A stretch of DNA of 34,129 bases from Firm-08 sp045546995 (lineage in GTDB: Bacteria > Bacillota > Clostridia > Oscillospirales > QAKW01). The translations under genes and the position numbers were made by a program. Positions 24,757 through 33,551 of this stretch are shown in pieces. The stretch covers positions 1 to 34,129 of the forward strand of contig JAZQDW010000006.1 in the NCBI GenBank assembly GCA_045546995.1, read 5' to 3'. The stretch's first letter is position 1. Each line of letters opens with the position of its first letter. Under the pieces are notes generated by a model that ran no database searches, was not told the origin of the DNA, and worked only from the letters and a program-made list of their open reading frames with translations.

Positions 24757-25518
24757 CTACTTGTGGGGCATGGCGGCGCGGCCACCATCAATCATAATGT
24801 TTTCGCCGTTGATAAACTGTCCCTTTTCGGAGGCAATGAAAAGACAAAGATCAATGATCTCCTGGGGCTCGGCGGCGCGGCCGACGAGGGTTTTCATCTT
24901 GGCCATGGCGGCACGGGTCAAAACGGGACCGGGGGAAACGCAAACGCACCGAATGCCGTATTTGGCGCCGAACTGCGCCACGGATTTGGTAAGGCCGAAC
25001 ATCAGTCCCGCCTTGGAGGTGGGATAGTCCATCCCGTAGCCGTCACCCTCTTTACCGGTGATGGAGCCGATGTTGAGGATCAGACCGCTCTTTTGCTCTC
25101 TCATTTGTTTTAAAACGGCGTGGGCGAAATAAAAGGGCCCTTTGAGATTGACGTCAATGCCCCAATCGTAGACGTCGATGGGCACATCGGGAAACTCAGG
25201 ATGGGCTTCTCTGTCCACCTTTTGCATACGAACGGCGGTGCCGCCCGCAAAATTTGCCACGATATCAATCCGGCCGAACTGCGCTACGGCCTCGTCTCTG
25301 ACGGCGCAAACCTGCCCGTAATCTCTAATGTCGCAAACAACACCGACGGCCTTGCCCTTTCCCTTTGCGTTGATCTCGGCAACCTTTTCCTTCAAAGCGG
25401 TTTCGTTTACGTCGCATAAAACCACGTTACCGCCAAGGTCGGCAATATTTTGCGCAAACAGCAGGCCCATACCCGAGGCGCCTCCTGTAGAAATGGCTAC
25501 TTTACCTGTAAAATCCAT
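24757..25518 (-). CDS. SDR-family NAD(P)-dependent oxidoreductase
   Basis: A classical short-chain dehydrogenase. Cofactor motif TGGASGMG (residues 11-18), the NFAGG segment near 89-93, catalytic Ser152 in NIGSITGKE, and Tyr165/Lys169 in YPTSK. The ending MIDGGRAAMPHK matches the family. 253 residues. The ATG at 25518 follows GGAGG by seven bases; a longer frame starts without a site. Its own promoter lies upstream, divergent from the GH30 operon. The substrate may be a sugar or sugar acid in this carbohydrate region, but the sequence does not decide that. Confidence 0.93.
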   Translation of the reverse strand: MDFTGKVAISTGGASGMGLLFAQNIADLGGNVVLCDVNETALKEKVAEINAKGKGKAVGVVCDIRDYGQVCAVRDEAVAQFGRIDIVANFAGGTAVRMQKVDREAHPEFPDVPIDVYDWGIDVNLKGPFYFAHAVLKQMREQKSGLILNIGSITGKEGDGYGMDYPTSKAGLMFGLTKSVAQFGAKYGIRCVCVSPGPVLTRAAMAKMKTLVGRAAEPQEIIDLCLFIASEKGQFINGENIMIDGGRAAMPHK

Positions 25519-25540
25519 ACGATAACCTCCTTTTTTCAAT

Positions 25541-25569
25541 ATTATATCCTATCTGATTTTTTGAGTCAA
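25541..25569 (-). promoter_or_regulatory. SigA-type promoter of the SDR gene
   Basis: On the minus strand: TTGACT (25569-25564), 17-base spacer, perfect TATAAT (25546-25541). Confidence 0.88.
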
Positions 25570-25608
25570 TAGAAAGCTTCCGATTTCACCCGCCTCCCAC
25601 GAAAAACA

Positions 25609-25637
25609 TTTGCATTCAATCCGACCTGTGGTATAAT
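25609..25637 (+). promoter_or_regulatory. SigA-type promoter of the GH30 operon (extended -10)
   Basis: TTTGCA (25609-25614), 17-base spacer, and TATAAT (25632-25637) preceded by TGG, an extended -10. The weak -35 with an extended -10 suggests that an activator or derepression may matter. Confidence 0.78.
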
Positions 25638-25680
25638 GAAAAAAAGGCAAATCAAAAAATAGGACGGGAGGACGTTTTTT

Positions 25681-27027
25681 ATGAAAACCGTTATGTATAC
25701 GACCAACGAATACGGGGAATATATTGCACAACCGATCTATGCCGGCGCCCCTTTGGCGGGGATCACCACGGCGGAAAAAGCGGAGTCGGAGGCCAACACC
25801 GATTTTTTGGGCTTTGGTGTGGCCATCACGGGAGCTTCCTGCTATAACTTGTCGCTGATGGACGGCCCACAGCGGGATGCCCTGCTGCGGTCGCTGTATA
25901 CAACAGAGGGGTTGAATCTGGGCATCGGCCGCCTGACGGTGGGCTCCAGCGACTATTCCGCAGAGCTGTATACCTACGACGACGTGGCAGAGGACACCGC
26001 CCTTACCCATTTTTCCATTGAAAAGGATCGGAAATACATCATTCCCGTCATTAAAGAAATTCTGGCCATCCGGCCCGATCTGTACCTGTTCGCCTCCCCC
26101 TGGTCGCCCCCCGGCTGGATGAAGACCGGCGGCAGTATCGGCGGCGGATATATGCGGGAAAAATATTTGGAATGCTATGCCGAATACATCGTAAAGTATA
26201 TCAAAGCCTATGAAGCCGAGGGCATTAAGATCAGGGCCATCACCCCGCAAAACGAGCCCGAAACACAGCAAAGCGGCAAAATGCCCGCCTGTATCTGGCA
26301 TCCCGACCTTGCGGCAAAATTTATCGGCATCCTGCGCCAAAAATTTGATGAGCAGGGGTTGGATACAAAGATCTGGGGCTATGATCACAATTTTCTCGGC
26401 GCCGGCAGAGTGGACTGGTGTCTGCAAGAATATCCCAAACTGAAAGAGGATTGCGACGGAATTGCGTTCCACTATTACGAGGGCACCATTGAGAACACCC
26501 TGTTCTTGAGAAAGGAGTATCCCCGGTTACAGCTCCACTTTACCGAGGGCGGCCCGAGCCTCCTGAGCGCTTATGACACCGATTGGTGCAAGTGGACGCT
26601 GATGATGATCAAAACGCTAAACTGCGGTTATTCCTCCTTTACGGGTTGGAACCTGATGCTGGATGAAACCGGCGGCCCCAACGTGGGTCCCTTTTACTGC
26701 GGCGGTCTGGTGACCCGAAACCGTATCAACGGCGAGTTGTCTTACAGCGGACAATACAAGGCGCTGCGCCATTTTACGGGGATCACCCCCACCGATAAAA
26801 TTTATCCGCTGCGCTTTGCCCGAGACGAACGGTTTTTACCCTCTTACAGCAAAAAAGACAAATTATTTACCGAGGGGTGCGTGGTGGAAAACGGCGAGGG
26901 CGAAACCCGGGTCATTTTGGCCAATCCCTCTGCCCAAAAAGAACAACTGCGATTTTTCCACGACGGCAAATGGTGGTATATTGAAATGCTGTCCAATACG
27001 TCGGCAACCATCGTTTTTGAGGCATAA
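25681..27027 (+). CDS. Glycoside hydrolase family 30 enzyme
   Basis: A retaining beta-glycosidase of the GH30 glucosylceramidase / beta-1,6-glucanase type. TIM barrel with ASPWSPPGWMKTGG near the substrate loop, the acid/base in ITPQNEPE (Glu192) and the nucleophile in HFTEGGPS (Glu289). A C-terminal beta-sandwich follows (about 370-448). No signal peptide is present, so the enzyme should act inside the cell on imported oligosaccharides or aryl glycosides. At 448 residues it is full length. GGGAGG precedes the ATG. First gene of a three-gene unit with the GHL6-like and SLH genes. Specificity is not inferable without a subfamily assignment. Confidence 0.93.
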   Translation: MKTVMYTTNEYGEYIAQPIYAGAPLAGITTAEKAESEANTDFLGFGVAITGASCYNLSLMDGPQRDALLRSLYTTEGLNLGIGRLTVGSSDYSAELYTYDDVAEDTALTHFSIEKDRKYIIPVIKEILAIRPDLYLFASPWSPPGWMKTGGSIGGGYMREKYLECYAEYIVKYIKAYEAEGIKIRAITPQNEPETQQSGKMPACIWHPDLAAKFIGILRQKFDEQGLDTKIWGYDHNFLGAGRVDWCLQEYPKLKEDCDGIAFHYYEGTIENTLFLRKEYPRLQLHFTEGGPSLLSAYDTDWCKWTLMMIKTLNCGYSSFTGWNLMLDETGGPNVGPFYCGGLVTRNRINGELSYSGQYKALRHFTGITPTDKIYPLRFARDERFLPSYSKKDKLFTEGCVVENGEGETRVILANPSAQKEQLRFFHDGKWWYIEMLSNTSATIVFEA

Positions 27028-27054
27028 ACATTTTAAAAACAGAGGTATCCGAAT

Positions 27055-29073
27055 ATGAATATCAAAAAAAGAAGCGACTGTTTTTTCGGTCTGCACAACG
27101 ACTTTCACGCCATCCCCATGGACAATCTGGTGGTGGGTGAAACCCTGCGGGAGGAGGATATTCGCGAGATCTGCGAAACGATCCAACCCGAGTTTATTCA
27201 AGTAGATTGTAAAGGCCATCCGGGATGGACCTCCTATCCCACGGCGCTGGGCAACGCCATGCCCGCTTTTAAAGGCGATCCGCTGATGCTGTGGCGCAAG
27301 GTGACCGCCGAATACGGCATTGGACTGTACGTGCATTACTCCGGTGTGTACGACGTGAAATATTGCAACGAGCACCCCGAGCAACGCATTTTAAAGGCCA
27401 GCGGTAAATACGGCGATTCGGTGCGGCTTGACAGCAAATACTGGGACGAATTTTTTATTCCCCAGATCACCGAACTGATCACCAAATACCGCATCGACGG
27501 CATTTGGGTAGACGGCGAATGTTGGTCGGTAAAGCCGGACTATCATCCCGAAACCATCCAAAAGTTTGAAAAGGAAACGGGCATTGATTTAAAGGGCCGT
27601 TACCCCAAAACCAAAGAGGATCCCTATTTTAAGGAATATATCGACTATACCCGTGAGCAGTTTCGAAAGGTTCTGCGGTATTACGTGGATCGATTGCACG
27701 AAAAATTCCCCGATTTTCAAATTTGCTCCAACTGGGCCTTTTCCGACCATATGCCCGAGGCGGTCTGCGCCAACGTGGACTTTTTGTCGGGAGATCTCAA
27801 CCCCTATCGCAGCTTTAGTTCCGCCCGCTATGCCGCCAGAATGATCTGTCAGCACGATCTGCATTGGGACCTGATGGCGTGGAATTTCAGACATTGCGTA
27901 TATTCCTCTGCAAGCTCTGCGCCCAAGCACCCCCTGCAGGTGATGCAGGAGGCGGCGGCGGTAATCGCCCTGGGCGGCGGCTTTCAGGACTACGTGATGC
28001 AGTTCAACGACGGCTCCCCCAACCTGACCCAGATCAGAAATCTCGCCTCGTTAAGTGCGTTTTTAAAGGAGCGCAAGCCCTACTGCTTCGGAGGCAAGCC
28101 CGTGCCCCAGGCGGCCGTGTTGGTGCCCACCTTTGACCGCTATCACGAAATGACCGTCCCCTTCAGCCGTGAGGGTATGGAAAAATACGTGGGGCTGGTA
28201 TCCCTGCTCTGTGACAGCGGTGTTTCCACCCAGACGGTGCTGGAGAGCACCATGGCAAAGCATTTGCACCAGTATCCCCTCATCATCGTGCCCGAGCTGT
28301 ATCACGGTATATCCGAGGAAACCCTCGGACAGCTCAAGGAATACGTGACCCACGGCGGCAATTTATGTCTGATCGGCTCCAAAACCGCCAAGCTCTTTGC
28401 CGAGCACGGCTTCGGCTTTACGGCGGAATATTACAACGAACAGCCCGACGCCGTCAACCATGCCTATTTTGACAACGGACACAAATCCGAAACGGGCGGC
28501 TCCGATTATTTGCCCTACTATTTCACCACCGACAACCAAGCCTTTGGTCTGACTCTGGGCGGTTGCATCATCGGCACCGAGCAGAAAAATGCCCGTATTT
28601 TGGGCACCCTTCACAGGGCTCAACGGGGGGAGGGTGTTCCCTTTGCCACGCTGTTCCCCTTTGAACAGGGTACCATCAGCGTGATCGCCATTGATCTGGG
28701 CACCCAGTATCACACGGGCGCCCAATACCTGCACAAAGAGCTCATCCGTCAAAGCATTTTACGGCAATTTGACCCGCTGGTCAAAATTGAATCGGCGGTG
28801 GGCACCCTTGAAATCGTGTGTCTGCGCAAAAACGGCCGCCTGATGGTACAGCTGGTCAATGCAAACGGCAATCACAACGATGCCACTTGCCTGACGGAGG
28901 ACCAGATCCCGCCGGTGGTGGACGTGGTGCTGTCGATCAAGTGCGACACGGCACCCCAAGCGATCCGCCTGCAACCCGAGGGCAAGACCCTGCCCTTTGA
29001 CATCCGTGACGGCAGAGCCCTTGTCACCGTCTCCAGAGTGGATATTCACAGCATTTTGGAAGTGATCCAATAA
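27055..29073 (+). CDS. GHL6-like glycosidase with GATase-like trimerisation domain
   Basis: A putative glycoside hydrolase. Residues about 1-300 form a TIM-barrel region with FIQVDCKGHPGWTSYP, GLYVHYSGVYD and the probable catalytic strand GIWVDGECW, features shared with the hypothetical glycosyl hydrolase 6 (GHL6) group and distantly GH29 fucosidases. Residues about 345-470 (QAAVLVPTFDRY to GGNLCLIGS) look like the class I glutamine-amidotransferase-like trimerisation domain seen in GH42. A beta-rich C-terminus follows. 672 residues, no signal peptide. It lies 27 bases after GH30 in the same unit. The substrate is unknown; alpha-fucoside or beta-galactoside activity is possible but unproven. 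Confidence 0.7.
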   Translation: MNIKKRSDCFFGLHNDFHAIPMDNLVVGETLREEDIREICETIQPEFIQVDCKGHPGWTSYPTALGNAMPAFKGDPLMLWRKVTAEYGIGLYVHYSGVYDVKYCNEHPEQRILKASGKYGDSVRLDSKYWDEFFIPQITELITKYRIDGIWVDGECWSVKPDYHPETIQKFEKETGIDLKGRYPKTKEDPYFKEYIDYTREQFRKVLRYYVDRLHEKFPDFQICSNWAFSDHMPEAVCANVDFLSGDLNPYRSFSSARYAARMICQHDLHWDLMAWNFRHCVYSSASSAPKHPLQVMQEAAAVIALGGGFQDYVMQFNDGSPNLTQIRNLASLSAFLKERKPYCFGGKPVPQAAVLVPTFDRYHEMTVPFSREGMEKYVGLVSLLCDSGVSTQTVLESTMAKHLHQYPLIIVPELYHGISEETLGQLKEYVTHGGNLCLIGSKTAKLFAEHGFGFTAEYYNEQPDAVNHAYFDNGHKSETGGSDYLPYYFTTDNQAFGLTLGGCIIGTEQKNARILGTLHRAQRGEGVPFATLFPFEQGTISVIAIDLGTQYHTGAQYLHKELIRQSILRQFDPLVKIESAVGTLEIVCLRKNGRLMVQLVNANGNHNDATCLTEDQIPPVVDVVLSIKCDTAPQAIRLQPEGKTLPFDIRDGRALVTVSRVDIHSILEVIQ

Positions 29074-29106
29074 AATATTTTTGGAAAATTTATGGAGGAA
29101 TTGCCT

Positions 29107-31464
29107 ATGAAAATCAAAAAAATCCCGCTCATTATTTGCATTGCGCTTTTGATAACGTTGTTCCCCTTTGGGGTTTCGGCGGCGGCGATAGAACACGATA
29201 TCAGCCAAGCTGGCGTGATCCTGACCGACAGTTGCGGTGCTGACTGCCCCGGTCACACGATTACCGGTAATAGTAATGATAATAATATTCGGATCCTCAG
29301 CGGTGACCACAAAGTGACTCTGAAAGATCTGATGGTTCATTGCTTCTATCCTAATCCTATGACAGATGCAAGAATTCCGGATGGCTCGGCGCTTTATATT
29401 GCCGATGGTGTTCACCATGTGGAATTGACCATTGAAGGTGAAGCTTACTTCCATTGTGTCTATGGTCTTTATTCTGCTGCCGATGAACTGGTCATTTTGG
29501 GAAATAACACTTCGAATCTGAGCATCAGCGGCCGCTTTGACGGCGCTTATGTGAAGAATGATCTTGTGATCAAGGGCTGTCAGACTTACTTCGGCACCGC
29601 GTCTCATCCGGGAGAAGGTTCTTACAAACCCCATCTCCACGGTCTTGCGGCAAACGGCACCGTTACTTTCGAAGATGCGACGATCGAAGCAACCGCTTCC
29701 AATTTCCCTCAAACGAGCGATATGAATCAGATCTATGTCGGCGGCGCCGATGATGATGTCGCCTCTGCCGGTATCAAAGCCAATGAACTGATCGTGAAAA
29801 ACAGCCAGATCCAGGCAAGATGTGGTAGTGTTTCCTATAAGGAAAGCACTTCCCCGAAATCCATTGCCATTGATGCGGCGAAAATGAGTGTAACCGATTC
29901 GGAAATCACTGCCACCGGAGGAAACAGTTATAACAGCTATGGCATCCGTTGCGCCGGAAATGCCACTTTTACAAACTCCGAAGTAAACGCAACCGGCGGC
30001 GCCGCGCAAAATGAAAGCATCGGCCTGGAAGCAATCAATGCAATGATTGTGGGTGTATATGGCAATTCTTCCCTTGCCTTGACCGGAGGGGAATCCGATT
30101 ATATTTCCGTTGGCGGCTATTTCAATATGTTGGACGTGAATAACTCCACCGTATACGCCAACGGCAGTAAGGCCAATCGCTATTCTGCCGGTATGGTGGG
30201 CGGATTGTTGGCTGCAAATGGCGCTGACGTGAAAGGCTATGGCAGTGTTGCCACCGATACCAACGTTGTGGATCAGGAAGGCGTGTTCAGCGAAGGAATT
30301 TTCTTTGAAACCATTCGCGGCACCGACAGTGAAATTTACGGTGAAGGCGATAAAGCCATGATCAGCACCGGCATTTCTGCCACGGAAATCACCATGAACG
30401 GCGGTGTGATCTGCGGTAACGGCTCCGATGAGAGCGAAGACAGCATCGGTATTTATCTGGCACCCTCTAAAATGGATGATGGCACCGACATCCCCGCAAA
30501 ATTTGAAGTCGTGGGCGGTGATATCGTTGCCCGCGGCGAAACCCAAGGGGTCCTTGCCGATACGGATGACTTTGCAGGGGTCTCCTACAAAGCTGATAAA
30601 AATGCCGAAGCACAGGTAAAAACCGATCTTACCGGCAAAGAATTCCTGTTTGGCAATAAATACAAGGTAAGTTACGTGGGCGGCGAAGCGGAACCTGAAA
30701 ATCTCCCCGCCGACGGCGCTTATCACCGTGACCAGTGGTACACCTTACCGAAAGGTCCTACCGCAAAAGGATATCTCTTTTTGGGTTGGATGGATGCGGA
30801 CGGCACCTTCTTTGACGCCGAAAATAATCATAAGGTTTCTATGAACGGCGAAGATATGGTTTATACCGCTGTTTGGAAATGTGAGGGCGGCAAAAATTGC
30901 ATCCTGCACAAATTTAACGATCTGAATGCCAAAGCATGGTATCACGACGGCATTGAATTTTGCCTGGAAAGCAAACTGATGCAGGGAATGAGCAAAACTA
31001 CCTTTGCGCCTGACACCACTACCACCCGCGCCATGATCGTCGCCGTGCTCCATCGTCTGGACGGTAGCCCGAAAGCGCAAACCAAAAATAATTTTTCCGA
31101 CGTTCCTGCCAAATCCTGGTACACCGACGCGGTGAACTGGGCAGAGGAATGCGGTATTGTAAAAGGATATGAAGACGGCTCCTTCCGTCCCGATCAGCCG
31201 GTCACCCGTGAAGAATTGGCGGCATTTCTCTTCCGTATGGCAAACTATTACGGTTTGGATACGGCGGCGCCGAAGCTTCCCAACCAGTTTGCCGATAAAG
31301 CTGACGTGAGCAAATGGGCGGCTCCCGCTTTGGCATGGGCGGTGGATCAGGATATCATTAACGGACTGAACAAAAAAACCTTGGCTCCGCAGAACAATGC
31401 CACCCGCGCACAGCTGGCCACGATGCTCTATCGTTTTGTGCTGTGCTTGATTGGAGAAGCGTAA
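29107..31464 (+). CDS. Secreted beta-helix / InlB-repeat / SLH surface protein
   Basis: A cell-surface protein with a Sec signal peptide (KIKKIPLIICIALLITLF, cleavage near VSA-A). Residues about 30-510 are Asn/Gly/Thr-rich repeats such as ITATGGNSYNSYG and VNATGGAAQNES, consistent with a right-handed beta-helix. About 515-595 is a Listeria-Bacteroides (InlB B) type repeat ending in YTAVWK. Three SLH domains follow (about 600-785), with the TRA/TRE motifs TTRAMIV, VTREELA and ATRAQLA, which would bind secondary cell-wall polymer. The ATG at 29107 follows GGAGG by eight bases; an ATG at 29092 overlaps that site. It sits 33 bases after the GHL6 gene. Binding or polysaccharide-presentation roles are plausible; no enzymatic motif is seen. 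Confidence 0.88.
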   Translation: MKIKKIPLIICIALLITLFPFGVSAAAIEHDISQAGVILTDSCGADCPGHTITGNSNDNNIRILSGDHKVTLKDLMVHCFYPNPMTDARIPDGSALYIADGVHHVELTIEGEAYFHCVYGLYSAADELVILGNNTSNLSISGRFDGAYVKNDLVIKGCQTYFGTASHPGEGSYKPHLHGLAANGTVTFEDATIEATASNFPQTSDMNQIYVGGADDDVASAGIKANELIVKNSQIQARCGSVSYKESTSPKSIAIDAAKMSVTDSEITATGGNSYNSYGIRCAGNATFTNSEVNATGGAAQNESIGLEAINAMIVGVYGNSSLALTGGESDYISVGGYFNMLDVNNSTVYANGSKANRYSAGMVGGLLAANGADVKGYGSVATDTNVVDQEGVFSEGIFFETIRGTDSEIYGEGDKAMISTGISATEITMNGGVICGNGSDESEDSIGIYLAPSKMDDGTDIPAKFEVVGGDIVARGETQGVLADTDDFAGVSYKADKNAEAQVKTDLTGKEFLFGNKYKVSYVGGEAEPENLPADGAYHRDQWYTLPKGPTAKGYLFLGWMDADGTFFDAENNHKVSMNGEDMVYTAVWKCEGGKNCILHKFNDLNAKAWYHDGIEFCLESKLMQGMSKTTFAPDTTTTRAMIVAVLHRLDGSPKAQTKNNFSDVPAKSWYTDAVNWAEECGIVKGYEDGSFRPDQPVTREELAAFLFRMANYYGLDTAAPKLPNQFADKADVSKWAAPALAWAVDQDIINGLNKKTLAPQNNATRAQLATMLYRFVLCLIGEA

Positions 31465-31475
31465 GGATTCATTAA

Positions 31476-31511
31476 AAACAAAAAAGAAAGGCTTGACCGA
31501 TTCGGTCAAGC
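31476..31511 (-). terminator. Terminator between SLH and epimerase genes
   Basis: A GCTTGACCG / CGGTCAAGC 9-bp stem (31491-31499, 31503-31511) with a three-base loop. On the minus strand CTTTCTTTTTTG follows, a good T-rich tail. The epimerase stop codon (31506) lies inside the stem, so the terminator overlaps the gene end. On the plus strand the tail is only TGTTTCCC, so stopping of SLH transcripts may be partial. Confidence 0.75.
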
Positions 31512-32456
31512 TGTTTCCCTTCTGCCCAGTTTGATGAGTTCTTGCTTTATACCTTCTTCAACGGTTGAAAAATCCTGTTTGGTAAGGCCTGTCACCTTCA
31601 ACACCTTGGAACAATCAATATCACGATTATAACTTCTGTCATACAAATAGGCCCATTTCGTCTGAACGTTATGAAACGCTACGTATTCCTCTTCGTCGCA
31701 CCAGCGTACCTTTAATCCAATGGTTTTGCGGTAGGCGTCCGCCACCTCGCCCCACGTAAGTCCGTGGCCGGAATAAATGGTAAAGGTTTCGCCGATGGCA
31801 TCGGGCTTGAACAGAAGATTGGCAATCAACTTGCCGGAATTACCCGACCAATCGAGTCCCGCAGAATAATCCCGGGCATACTGCGGCAAAAGAAGTTCTT
31901 CTCCCTGATCTGCTGCACGGAGCAAGCGGTCGCCGGAATACATAAAAAGATCCATCCGTTTTTCGGAAAAAGAGATCACCGGACGAACAATGGTCCAGGG
32001 CTCACCGGCGCGCTGGTTTCTCAGGTAGTCCTCGCATATGGACTTGGGAACCGCATAGTTTTCGTTTTCCAGAAAAGCTTTGTTTTTTACGATCTCTGTC
32101 AGACGGGGGGCTTCCTCGGTGATCGGGTGTTGCTCGTTTGCGTAGACCCGATAAGAAGAGAGGAAGATCAGGTGGTCCGTATTGGCGATCAGCAAGGGAT
32201 GGATCTGCTTATAAGCTTCCGCATCCTCGTAGTGAATAAAATTAACGATGCCGTCGTAATGCTTCCTTGAAAACAGTTCTAAAAGCAGTTCCTCCGTCGC
32301 AAGACTTTGATGGAAGGTCAAACGCTCATTGTCGGACACCTTTTCCTCAGGGCAGATCACCTCTACGAATGCCCCGTGATGCAAAAGTTCCTCAGAAACG
32401 TATGTACCCAACGTGCCGCCGCCGGCAATCAATAATACGCGTTTGTTTTTCAGCAT
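31506..32456 (-). CDS. Extended-SDR nucleotide-sugar epimerase/dehydratase-like protein
   Basis: An NAD(P)-binding protein of the extended SDR group. The N-terminal Rossmann motif is IAGGGTLGTYV (a variant of GxxGxxG), and the active-site pair is YAVPK within ENENYAVPKSICEDY. LSSYRVYAN gives the catalytic Ser position, and VRPVISF is in the place of the usual substrate loop. 316 residues. The ATG at 32456 follows GGAGG by eight bases; a longer frame opens upstream without a site. It is divergent from the AraC gene at 32567 with 110 bases between. It may modify a sugar or act as a reductase; the exact reaction is unknown. Confidence 0.82.
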   Translation of the reverse strand: MLKNKRVLLIAGGGTLGTYVSEELLHHGAFVEVICPEEKVSDNERLTFHQSLATEELLLELFSRKHYDGIVNFIHYEDAEAYKQIHPLLIANTDHLIFLSSYRVYANEQHPITEEAPRLTEIVKNKAFLENENYAVPKSICEDYLRNQRAGEPWTIVRPVISFSEKRMDLFMYSGDRLLRAADQGEELLLPQYARDYSAGLDWSGNSGKLIANLLFKPDAIGETFTIYSGHGLTWGEVADAYRKTIGLKVRWCDEEEYVAFHNVQTKWAYLYDRSYNRDIDCSKVLKVTGLTKQDFSTVEEGIKQELIKLGRRETA

Positions 32457-32566
32457 AACAGCAACCTCCTTTTCTATTTTCATTATATTGAATTGCAATC
32501 AAAATAAAAATATGTTATTCTGTTTTTACCGCATAATATTCTATAAATAATTAGGGGTATCTGTAT

Positions 32567-33322
32567 ATGAATGACACAATATTCTTTAAACAGTTTCGGT
32601 TTAACGAGTATCATTTCAACGAAACGCGGCACGTAGATAACAGCAGAGGGATCGATATGCATTTTATCGGCTTGATAAAGCACGGACGAGGACGTATTGT
32701 TTCAAAAGGGCAAACGCTGGAGATCTGTGAAAACGAGATGTTTTATATTCCCAAGGGTTGTCAGTATCACTCTTATTGGATCGCTGATGATTACGTCACC
32801 TTTGATTCCATCGGTTTTTTATATTTCCCGACGGAGAAATCCGATGGATATATGCTGCAAAAAATAGAGCAAAATCAAGAAATACAAGAGGCCTTTGCGC
32901 CGCTGTCGGAAAGCAAAACGCTGCATACCGCTTCCATCGGCACACTATACGGATTATTGGGCATATTGGAAAGCAAACTGAAATCATCACCTCTTTCACG
33001 AGATATCGGTATATATGAGGAGGTAGTTCAATATATGAAAACGGATCCGCACAAAACGATTCCGCAATATGCCGGGCTTTGCGGTGTGAGTGAAGCATCG
33101 CTGTATCACCATACAAAAAAAGCCACAGGCAAAACTCCCAACCGCATCCGCCAGGAAATTCTTTGCGAGAAAGCGGCAAATATCTTAATTGCAACGAATT
33201 ACACCGTTGAGGAAATTTGTGATATGCTGGGATTTAGCTCTGCCGCCTATTTCAGAAAGGTTTTTCACAATATTTACCGCAAACCACCCACCCAGATACG
33301 TAAAGAAGGAACGCTGATATAA
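32567..33322 (+). CDS. AraC-family transcriptional regulator with cupin domain
   Basis: 251 residues. The N-terminal cupin (about 1-130) has KHGRGRIVSKGQTLEI and MFYIPKGCQYHSYW. The DNA-binding half has IPQYAGLCGVSEASLYHH and the conserved second helix-turn-helix YTVEEICDMLGFSSAAYF ending PPTQIRKE. Its ribosome binding site is weak (AGGGGT). It is divergent from the epimerase gene, so that gene is the likely target. A loose palindrome TTGA-N7-TCAA (about 32490-32504) overlies the minus-strand upstream region and could be an operator; this is weakly supported. A GC-rich hairpin follows 7 bases after the stop. Confidence 0.93.
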   Translation: MNDTIFFKQFRFNEYHFNETRHVDNSRGIDMHFIGLIKHGRGRIVSKGQTLEICENEMFYIPKGCQYHSYWIADDYVTFDSIGFLYFPTEKSDGYMLQKIEQNQEIQEAFAPLSESKTLHTASIGTLYGLLGILESKLKSSPLSRDIGIYEEVVQYMKTDPHKTIPQYAGLCGVSEASLYHHTKKATGKTPNRIRQEILCEKAANILIATNYTVEEICDMLGFSSAAYFRKVFHNIYRKPPTQIRKEGTLI

Positions 33323-33329
33323 ATACAGC

Positions 33330-33348
33330 GGGCGGCAGATTGCCGCCC
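33330..33348. repeat. Short GC-rich hairpin, REP-like
   Basis: A perfect 8-bp stem GGGCGGCA / TGCCGCCC with a GAT loop is followed by CCTACA. There is no T-tract on either side, so it is not a classic terminator. The form GGGCGGC-N-GCCGCCCCTACA resembles interspersed hairpins seen in gut Clostridia genomes (from memory, not checked). It lies between the AraC stop and the small membrane remnant. Confidence 0.55.
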
Positions 33349-33353
33349 CTACA

Positions 33354-33503
33354 TTAAAATAACGTTTTCATCCAATAAATAATCCCATACACCACACTGG
33401 CGATGGTGCCGTAGGCGATAACGGGTCCTGCGATTGTGAACATCTTCGCGCCGACGCCGAGAATGAAGCCTTCTGTTGCCGTCAACATAGAACACCGTTT
33501 CAT
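33354..33503 (-). pseudogene. Small membrane-protein fragment
   Basis: The minus strand encodes 49 residues from ATG 33503 (or 44 from ATG 33488) to the stop at 33354. It reads TATEGFILGVGAKMFTIAG followed by a hydrophobic segment and ends IIYWMKTLF, like the last one or two helices of a transporter. A stop lies four codons upstream of the first ATG and there is no ribosome binding site. I therefore think it is the C-terminal remnant of a larger, lost membrane gene rather than an active small gene. I could not name the family. Confidence 0.45.
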
Positions 33504-33520
33504 GGTAAACTGTTAGTCGG

Positions 33521-33549
33521 TTGCAATGCTGAGTTTTCTCCATTATAAT
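33521..33549 (+). promoter_or_regulatory. SigA-type promoter of the XRE-GH51-like gene
   Basis: TTGCAA (33521-33526), 17-base spacer, perfect TATAAT (33544-33549). The coding start is at 33584. Confidence 0.82.
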
Positions 33550-33551
33550 TA

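Noticed and set aside
28759..30726. 655-residue open frame on the minus strand across the GHL6 and SLH genes
   Set aside because: It spans the end of one real gene and most of another in antisense, lacks a start site with a ribosome binding site, and the repeated Ile/Ala/Gly pattern mirrors the beta-helix repeats.
32490..32504. Operator for the AraC gene (TTGA-N7-TCAA)
   Set aside because: The palindrome is imperfect and in A/T-rich DNA, where such half-sites occur often. It is mentioned with the gene but not listed as a feature.
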